A stretch of DNA of 11,076 nt from Acidimicrobiales bacterium. GTDB taxonomy: Bacteria; Actinomycetota; Acidimicrobiia; Acidimicrobiales; Bog-793. Positions 7,094 to 11,076 of this stretch are shown here, piece by piece. A model generated the notes under the pieces. It worked only from the letters and a program-made list of their open reading frames with translations, was not told where the DNA came from and ran no database searches. The position numbers were made by a program, and so were the translations under genes. The stretch is taken from contig JASHRK010000353.1 in the NCBI GenBank assembly GCA_030037405.1, forward strand, positions 1 through 11,076, given 5' to 3'. The first letter of the stretch is position 1. Every line of letters begins with the position of its first letter.

Positions 7094-7575
7094 GCACGGC
7101 GCAGGCGGTCTCGCACTTTGCGATCAGCTGCGAGGTGAACGGAACGACGGTCGATCGAGTCGTGGCGGTTCGCCAGCTGCTGGCCGACTTCATCCGCGAG
7201 GATCTCGGCCTCACGGGCACTCACCTCGGCTGTGAGCACGGGGTGTGCGGTGCCTGCACCGTCGTCCTCGACGGCGAGGCGGTCCGTTCCTGCCTGGCGC
7301 TGGCAGTCCAGGCGGACGGGCGGAGCATCACGACGATCGAGGGACTCTCGGGGGACGGCCTCACCTCGATGCAGCAAGCCTTCCGTCGTGCGCACGCCCT
7401 GCAGTGCGGCTTCTGCACACCGGGGTTCATCGCGACGCTCTCGGTTGCCGATCCGAGCGATTACCACGACGAGGCCGGCGTGCGCCAGCTCATCTCCGGG
7501 AACCTCTGCCGTTGCACGGGGTACGAGAACATCGTGGCGGCCGTCTGCGAGGAATGGGGCATAGAGCGTTCGTGA
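7090..7575 (+). CDS. Molybdenum hydroxylase small subunit, two [2Fe-2S] clusters
   Basis: A 161-residue protein, the normal size for the CoxS / XdhC-like iron-sulfur subunit. GTG 7090 overlaps the large-subunit stop (GTGA), and GGCGGAG about ten bases upstream can serve as ribosome binding site. The N-terminal plant-ferredoxin domain carries C48, C53, C56 (LGCEHGVCGACTV) and C68 for the first cluster. The C-terminal four-helix [2Fe-2S] domain has C106 and C109 (LQCGFCTPG) and C140 and C142 (GNLCRCTGY) for the cluster next to the Mo site. All eight ligands are intact. It passes electrons from the Mo cofactor to the FAD subunit encoded next. Translational coupling on both sides implies stoichiometric production of the three subunits. 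Confidence 0.96.
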   Translation: MSTAQAVSHFAISCEVNGTTVDRVVAVRQLLADFIREDLGLTGTHLGCEHGVCGACTVVLDGEAVRSCLALAVQADGRSITTIEGLSGDGLTSMQQAFRRAHALQCGFCTPGFIATLSVADPSDYHDEAGVRQLISGNLCRCTGYENIVAAVCEEWGIERS

Positions 7576-8429
7576 AGCCGCCGCTGTTTCTCTACCTCCG
7601 CCCCGACAGCCTCGAAGAGGCCCTCGCGGCCATGCACGAGCACGGGGACGAGGCGAGACCGCTCGCGGGCGGCCAGAGCCTCGTGCCGATGCTCAACTTT
7701 CGCCTCGCCCGCCCCGAGGTCCTCGTGGACCTGTCGCGGGTGGAGGAGCTCGTCGGCACGAGCTGTCCCGGGCCGTCGGCCATCTCCTTTGGCGCCATGA
7801 CCCCCCAGCGAGCCGCCGAACGACTGGAGAAGGTGCGCTCGACCTGCCCGCTCGTCTCGATGATGCTGCCCTTCGTCGGCCACGTCCAGAACCGAGCTCG
7901 GGGGACGATTGGCGGGAGCATCGCCCACGCGGACCCGGCAGCCGAGCTGCCGGCACTCTGTCTCGCTCTCGGGGGGACAGTTGTCGCCCGCAACGCAGAA
8001 GGCGAACGGCGGCTCCGTGCTGACGGCTTCTTCGGCGGGCCGTTCACCACTGCCCTCATGCCGGACGAACTTCTCACCTCGGTCGAGCTTCCCGGCGTCC
8101 GCCGGGAGGACGTGGCCTTCGCCGAGATCGCGAGGCGCCAGGGCGACTTCGCCATGGCCGGCGTCGTGGCCGTACGGGAGACGGCGCAGACCGCCGTTCG
8201 CCTTGTCGCCTTCGGGGTCGGGGGGACGCCGGTCCGGCTCCCTCGAGCAGAGAAGATCCTCGAGGGGCAAGAGCTCACACCGGCGTGCATCGCCGAGGCG
8301 GCTTCGGCGGCGGCCGGGGAGGTCGACCCGATCGAGGACCTGCATGCAGACGGCCGCACGCGGCGGGCGCTCGTCGACGCGCTTGTGAGACGAGTCCTGG
8401 GCGAGCTCGGGAGCGAGGGGGCGAGATGA
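7572..8429 (+). CDS. Molybdenum hydroxylase FAD-binding medium subunit
   Basis: A 285-residue FAD_binding_5 / CO-dehydrogenase flavoprotein C-terminal type protein, normal for CoxM-like subunits. GTG 7572 overlaps the small-subunit stop by GTGA. The opening FLYLRPDSLEEALAAM pattern, AGGQSLVPMLNFRLA (32-46) and TIGGSIAHADPAAELP (from residue 112) are the two family FAD-binding loops. EIARRQGDFAMAGV and the later C-terminal domain follow in the expected order. It takes electrons from the [2Fe-2S] subunit and hands them to an external acceptor (NAD+, a quinone or O2; not readable from the sequence). The order large-small-medium differs from the classic cox order medium-small-large. It overlaps the second amidohydrolase by ATGA, so that hydrolase is made together with the hydroxylase. 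Confidence 0.95.
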   Translation: MKPPLFLYLRPDSLEEALAAMHEHGDEARPLAGGQSLVPMLNFRLARPEVLVDLSRVEELVGTSCPGPSAISFGAMTPQRAAERLEKVRSTCPLVSMMLPFVGHVQNRARGTIGGSIAHADPAAELPALCLALGGTVVARNAEGERRLRADGFFGGPFTTALMPDELLTSVELPGVRREDVAFAEIARRQGDFAMAGVVAVRETAQTAVRLVAFGVGGTPVRLPRAEKILEGQELTPACIAEAASAAAGEVDPIEDLHADGRTRRALVDALVRRVLGELGSEGAR

Positions 8430-9829
8430 GCCCGGAGAAACGCCCGTCGTGCGACCTGCTCCTGACCGGCGGCTGCGTGGTGACCGTCGACGACGACCGG
8501 CGCGTGCTCGATCCGGGCGCCGTCGCCATCTCCGGGGAACGCATCGTCGCCGTCGGCACGCCCGCCGAGCTCGCCCCCTTCGAGGCCGGGCGCACGGTCG
8601 ACTGCGCCGAGAAGGCGGTCGTGCCCGGATTCGTCGACTGTCACACCCATCTCTTCCAGTACCTCGCACGGGGCCTCGGCGAGGGGCTCGAGCTGTGGCC
8701 GTGGCTGTCCGGTTTCATGTGGCCGCTCGGAGAGCACATATCCCGCGAGGACGCCCGCCTCGGTGCCCTCCTCGCCGGGCTCGAGGCTGCCCGCGCCGGG
8801 ATCACGACGCTGACCGACAACCACTACGCCCCGACTGATCTGGACACGACCCTCGCCGTCGCCGACTCCCTCGCCACCGTCGGAGTCCGCGGCCGCGTCG
8901 CCAGGGGAATGATGGGCCCCGAGACGGAAGTGGCGAGGCGGGGCAACTTGGCGGGGGCGATGTTTCGTTACCCGGTCGACGAGGAGATCGCCATCACCCG
9001 TGAGGCGATGGCGGCGCGTCAGGGGAGCCTCGTCGAGATCTGGCCGGCACCCGAGAACATCGTCTACTGCGACCAGGAGCTCGTCCGTCGTGCGGCGGCG
9101 CTCGCCGCCGAGTTCGAGACCGGCTGGCACTCGCACTGCTCCGAGGCCGTCACCGACGCGCCCTACTACCTCGACGCCTACGGCCTCCGGCCCGTCGAGT
9201 GGCTCCACCGGGAGGGACTGCTCGGCAACGGAGCCACGCTCGCCCATGCCATCTTCCTCGAGGACGCCGAGGTCGCCTGGCTCGGCGAGAGCCGTACCGG
9301 CATCGCCTACTGTCCCGTGTCGCACGAGTACATCGGCCTCGGGGTCATGCGACTTTCAGACCTGCGGCGGGCCGGTGCCGTGGTCGGCCTTGGCAACGAC
9401 GGAGCTTCCGGTCATCGCCAGGACATGTTCGAGCAGATGAAACATGCCATCTTGCTGCAACGGGTCCACCACAAGGACCCGACGGCCTCGACGGCCGAAG
9501 AGGCGTTCGAGCTCGCGACGAGAGAGGGAGCCCGTTATGCCGGGATAGACGCCGGTGTGATCGCGCCCGGCAAGTTGGCGGACCTTGCCGTCGTCGACCT
9601 GAGCGCTACCCACTTCTTCCCGCTCCATCGCGTCCTTGCCGCTCTCGTCTACTGCGCCCGCGGGTCGGACGTGGTCATGACGGTCGTGAACGGCGAAGTG
9701 GTGTTCGAGGACGGCCGTTCCACAAGAGTCGATGAGGCGGCGGTGCGGTCCGAGGCGCAGATGCGGGCCGGCGCCTTGGTGGAACGGGCCGGGCTCGGTC
9801 ATTTGAAGGTCGCGTGGCGAAAGGCTTGA
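8426..9829 (+). CDS. Metal-dependent amidohydrolase/deaminase, COG0402 type, copy 2 (diverged paralogue)
   Basis: A 467-residue paralogue of the minus-strand hydrolase at 3161-4606, alignable along its whole length. ATG 8426 overlaps the FAD-subunit stop (ATGA) and has a GAGGGGG ribosome binding site four bases upstream. Metal/catalytic positions are kept: H73, H75 (DCHTHLFQ), H237 and E240 (GWHSHCSE), H274 (LAHAIFL) and D325. Around them it departs from the family: the usual SN of the P-x-SN-x-x-L segment is SH (299-300, followed by EYIGLGV), and GTDGSG is GNDGASG. These positions line the substrate pocket in relatives, so a different substrate from copy 1 is likely (inference). As last gene of the four-gene overlapping run it probably acts on the substrate or product of the Mo-hydroxylase. 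Cytoplasmic; no signal peptide. Confidence 0.9.
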   Translation: MSPEKRPSCDLLLTGGCVVTVDDDRRVLDPGAVAISGERIVAVGTPAELAPFEAGRTVDCAEKAVVPGFVDCHTHLFQYLARGLGEGLELWPWLSGFMWPLGEHISREDARLGALLAGLEAARAGITTLTDNHYAPTDLDTTLAVADSLATVGVRGRVARGMMGPETEVARRGNLAGAMFRYPVDEEIAITREAMAARQGSLVEIWPAPENIVYCDQELVRRAAALAAEFETGWHSHCSEAVTDAPYYLDAYGLRPVEWLHREGLLGNGATLAHAIFLEDAEVAWLGESRTGIAYCPVSHEYIGLGVMRLSDLRRAGAVVGLGNDGASGHRQDMFEQMKHAILLQRVHHKDPTASTAEEAFELATREGARYAGIDAGVIAPGKLADLAVVDLSATHFFPLHRVLAALVYCARGSDVVMTVVNGEVVFEDGRSTRVDEAAVRSEAQMRAGALVERAGLGHLKVAWRKA

Positions 9830-9834
9830 GCCTC

Positions 9835-9863
9835 TTGCTGCCGCCTATCGCGGTGGATAAAGT
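9835..9863 (+). promoter_or_regulatory. Candidate promoter of the permease gene
   Basis: TTGCTG (9835-9840) and TAAAGT (9858-9863) are separated by 17 bp, the preferred sigma70-type spacing, giving 3/6 and 4/6 matches to consensus. RNA would start near 9870, leaving a leader of about 95 nt before the GTG at 9968. The -35 box begins six bases after the stop codon of the second amidohydrolase, so the permease may be expressed both by readthrough and from here. Confidence 0.4.
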
Positions 9864-9879
9864 TTCATCACTTTAACCA
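9854..9879. promoter_or_regulatory. 26-bp AT-rich dyad, probable repressor operator
   Basis: TGGATAAAGT (9854-9863) and ACTTTAACCA (9870-9879) form an inverted repeat with nine of ten positions matching and a 6-nt spacer, TTCATC. It is a clear AT-rich island in GC-rich surroundings and covers the candidate -10 box and RNA start, the usual place for a repressor site. The symmetry suits a dimeric HTH regulator (GntR, TetR or LacI type); none is encoded in the window. A weak hairpin is the alternative reading. Confidence 0.55.
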
Positions 9880-9965
9880 ACAGCGGAGACTGGGGCGAAG
9901 GGCACCTTCGGGAGACCCTCCGGGTGAAGCTCCGGTACTGCCGTGCCCGCTCACTTCGGGGGTGA
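9880..9965 (+). other. Structured GC-rich 5' leader of the permease mRNA
   Basis: The leader can form a perfect hairpin CGAAGG (9896-9901) / CCTTCG (9905-9910), a small GGAG-ACC-CTCC hairpin (9911-9921) and CCGG pairing (9920-9923 with 9932-9935). Alternatively GGGCAC (9900-9905) pairs with GTGCCC (9943-9948), excluding the first hairpin. A last stem TCAC (9951-9954) / GTGA (9962-9965) holds the G-rich ribosome binding site GGGGG (9958-9962) mostly in its loop. Switching between folds could control translation, but no named riboswitch class is recognised with confidence. Confidence 0.35.
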
Positions 9966-9967
9966 AT

Positions 9968-11076
9968 GTGGAGAAGAGTACGGCGCAGCTCGACGCAGCA
10001 GCCGAGCTCGGTGTGGAGAGCGAGGAGTGGGAGGCCTTCAAGCTCGAGCAGCGCGGCATCGACTACGTCCCCTGGTCCGACCGCAAGACCTCTCCCTCGC
10101 GCCTTTTCTGGATGTGGGCGGGAAGCACTCTCAACGTCCTCGTGTTCGTCTACGGCTCGCTCCTCATCGCCGTCTTCGGGCTCTCCCTCCTCCAGGCGAT
10201 CGTGCTCATCATCCTCGGTACCTTCGGCGGCTATACCCTGCTCGGGGCGGCCAGCATGGCCGGGCCGGAGGCGGGGACCTCCCAGATGATGGTCTCGAGG
10301 GCGCCTTTCGGGCTGAACTGGAACAGGTTCAACGCCTTCTGCAACTGGCTCCTCGTCGTCGGCTACGAGGTTGCCGACTTGGCCGTGATCGTGCTCGCCG
10401 GCCTGGCACTGCTGTCGAAAGCCGGTGTCGGCCCGTCGACGGGGGTCAAGGTCGTGGTCATAATCGTCGCCGTCGCCATCCAGCTGCCGCTCCCGCTCTA
10501 CGGGCACGCCACGGTGCTCAAGGTGATGCGCCCCCTCGCGATCCTGCTCGCGATCTTCTTCATCGTCATGTTCATCCTGGCCGAGCCGAAGATCCATCCC
10601 AGCCTGCTTCACCAGCATGCCGGGGTCGGAGGAATCAGCCTGGCTCTTGCCCTCACCTTGAGCGGCGGCGGGCTCGGCTGGACTGCCTACGGGTCGGACT
10701 ACAGCCGCTATGTGCCCCGTGCTGCCAGCAAGGCGAGGATCTTCTGGGCCGTCACCGTCGGGGCCATGATTCCCCAGATGGCGCTCATGATCCTCGGCGC
10801 CGCCGTCACCACCACGCTTCCGGGGGCCAGCAACGAGATCTCCGGCCTCCCGAAGATCCTCCCGGGCTGGTTCGTCGTGCCGTACCTGATCCTTGCGATC
10901 ATCAGCCTTTACGCCGTGAACACGGTCGACCTCTACTCGTCCGGGCTCAACCTCCAGACGACAGGGGTGAAGGTCCGACGCTGGCAGGCCGTCTGCATCG
11001 ACCTCGCCATCTGCACCGCCCTGCTTTTCTTCGTCATCTTCAGCGGGCGGTTCAACACCCTTTTGACCGACTTTCT
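9968..11076 (+). CDS. NCS1-family nucleobase:cation symporter (purine/cytosine permease type), C-terminus cut off
   Basis: The frame is open from the preceding stop to the right edge; 369 residues are visible of an expected 450-500. GTG 9968 is preferred because GGGGG lies five bases upstream; GTG 9962 in the same frame is the alternative. The cytoplasmic N-terminus contains GIDYVPWSDR followed by SPSRLFWMWAG, typical for the FCY2/purine-cytosine permease branch of NCS1, then AGPEAGTSQMMVSRAPFG and, in the sixth membrane segment, GGGLGWTAYGSDYSRYVP. About nine of twelve membrane segments can be seen, the last near WQAVCIDLAICTALLFFVIF. The family imports purines, pyrimidines, allantoin or hydantoins with H+ or Na+ across the inner membrane. 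Lying behind the Mo-hydroxylase/deaminase run, it is probably the uptake system for their substrate. Expression may be set by the dyad and leader in front of it. Confidence 0.92.
   Translation, partial: MEKSTAQLDAAAELGVESEEWEAFKLEQRGIDYVPWSDRKTSPSRLFWMWAGSTLNVLVFVYGSLLIAVFGLSLLQAIVLIILGTFGGYTLLGAASMAGPEAGTSQMMVSRAPFGLNWNRFNAFCNWLLVVGYEVADLAVIVLAGLALLSKAGVGPSTGVKVVVIIVAVAIQLPLPLYGHATVLKVMRPLAILLAIFFIVMFILAEPKIHPSLLHQHAGVGGISLALALTLSGGGLGWTAYGSDYSRYVPRAASKARIFWAVTVGAMIPQMALMILGAAVTTTLPGASNEISGLPKILPGWFVVPYLILAIISLYAVNTVDLYSSGLNLQTTGVKVRRWQAVCIDLAICTALLFFVIFSGRFNTLLTDF

Noticed and set aside
4670..8429. Aerobic CO dehydrogenase CoxLSM
   Set aside because: The form I cysteine loop and the form II AYRGAGR loop are both absent, and the neighbours are nucleobase-type genes.
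9880..9967. TPP, SAM or glycine riboswitch upstream of the permease
   Set aside because: Key conserved blocks (CUGAGA with ACCUGA for TPP, the SAM-I core, the glycine GGAGA with CUCUCAGG pair) are not present; only short chance-like matches were seen.
9845..10618. A 257-codon minus-strand frame opposite the permease
   Set aside because: It is acidic low-complexity sequence mirroring hydrophobic membrane-segment codons; the plus strand encodes clear NCS1 motifs.
1..11076. CRISPR arrays, tRNA or rRNA genes, insertion sequences, toxin-antitoxin pairs
   Set aside because: No regularly spaced repeats, tRNA-like cloverleaf, transposase motifs or terminal inverted repeats were found by eye.

Overview
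The window is GC-rich, densely coding DNA with GTG starts, four-base ATGA/GTGA overlaps between genes and short intergenic gaps. This style fits a high-GC Actinomycetota chromosome. No rRNA, tRNA or mobile element is visible, so I would not place it more finely.

Left block (1-3109, + strand): cobalamin biosynthesis. The window opens in the last codons of cobN, the large subunit of the cobalt chelatase. It overlaps by ATGA with a one-piece chelatase ATPase that carries a ChlI/BchI-type AAA+ domain, an acidic low-complexity linker and a von Willebrand A domain. A PLP enzyme of the CobD/CobC type (threonine-phosphate decarboxylase) follows. It is unusually compact in the middle of the fold.

Right block (3161-11076): a catabolic module for what is probably a nitrogen heterocycle. 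An amidohydrolase of the 8-oxoguanine deaminase / s-triazine hydrolase type (COG0402) lies on the minus strand, convergent with cobD. Divergent from it is a tightly overlapping four-gene run: molybdenum-hydroxylase large subunit, [2Fe-2S] small subunit, FAD subunit, and a second, diverged amidohydrolase paralogue. After a 138-bp gap comes an NCS1-type nucleobase permease that runs off the right edge. The active-site motif of the large subunit (AYRGFGAPE) speaks against CO dehydrogenase and for a xanthine-dehydrogenase-like enzyme.

Working model (inference): the permease imports a purine-, pterin- or triazine-like ring. The Mo-hydroxylase inserts oxygen at a ring carbon, and the two metal-dependent hydrolases remove exocyclic amino groups before or after that step.

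The gap before the permease is the most information-rich non-coding piece. It holds an AT-rich 26-bp dyad lying over a plausible promoter, then a GC-rich leader with mutually exclusive hairpins ending at the GTG start.
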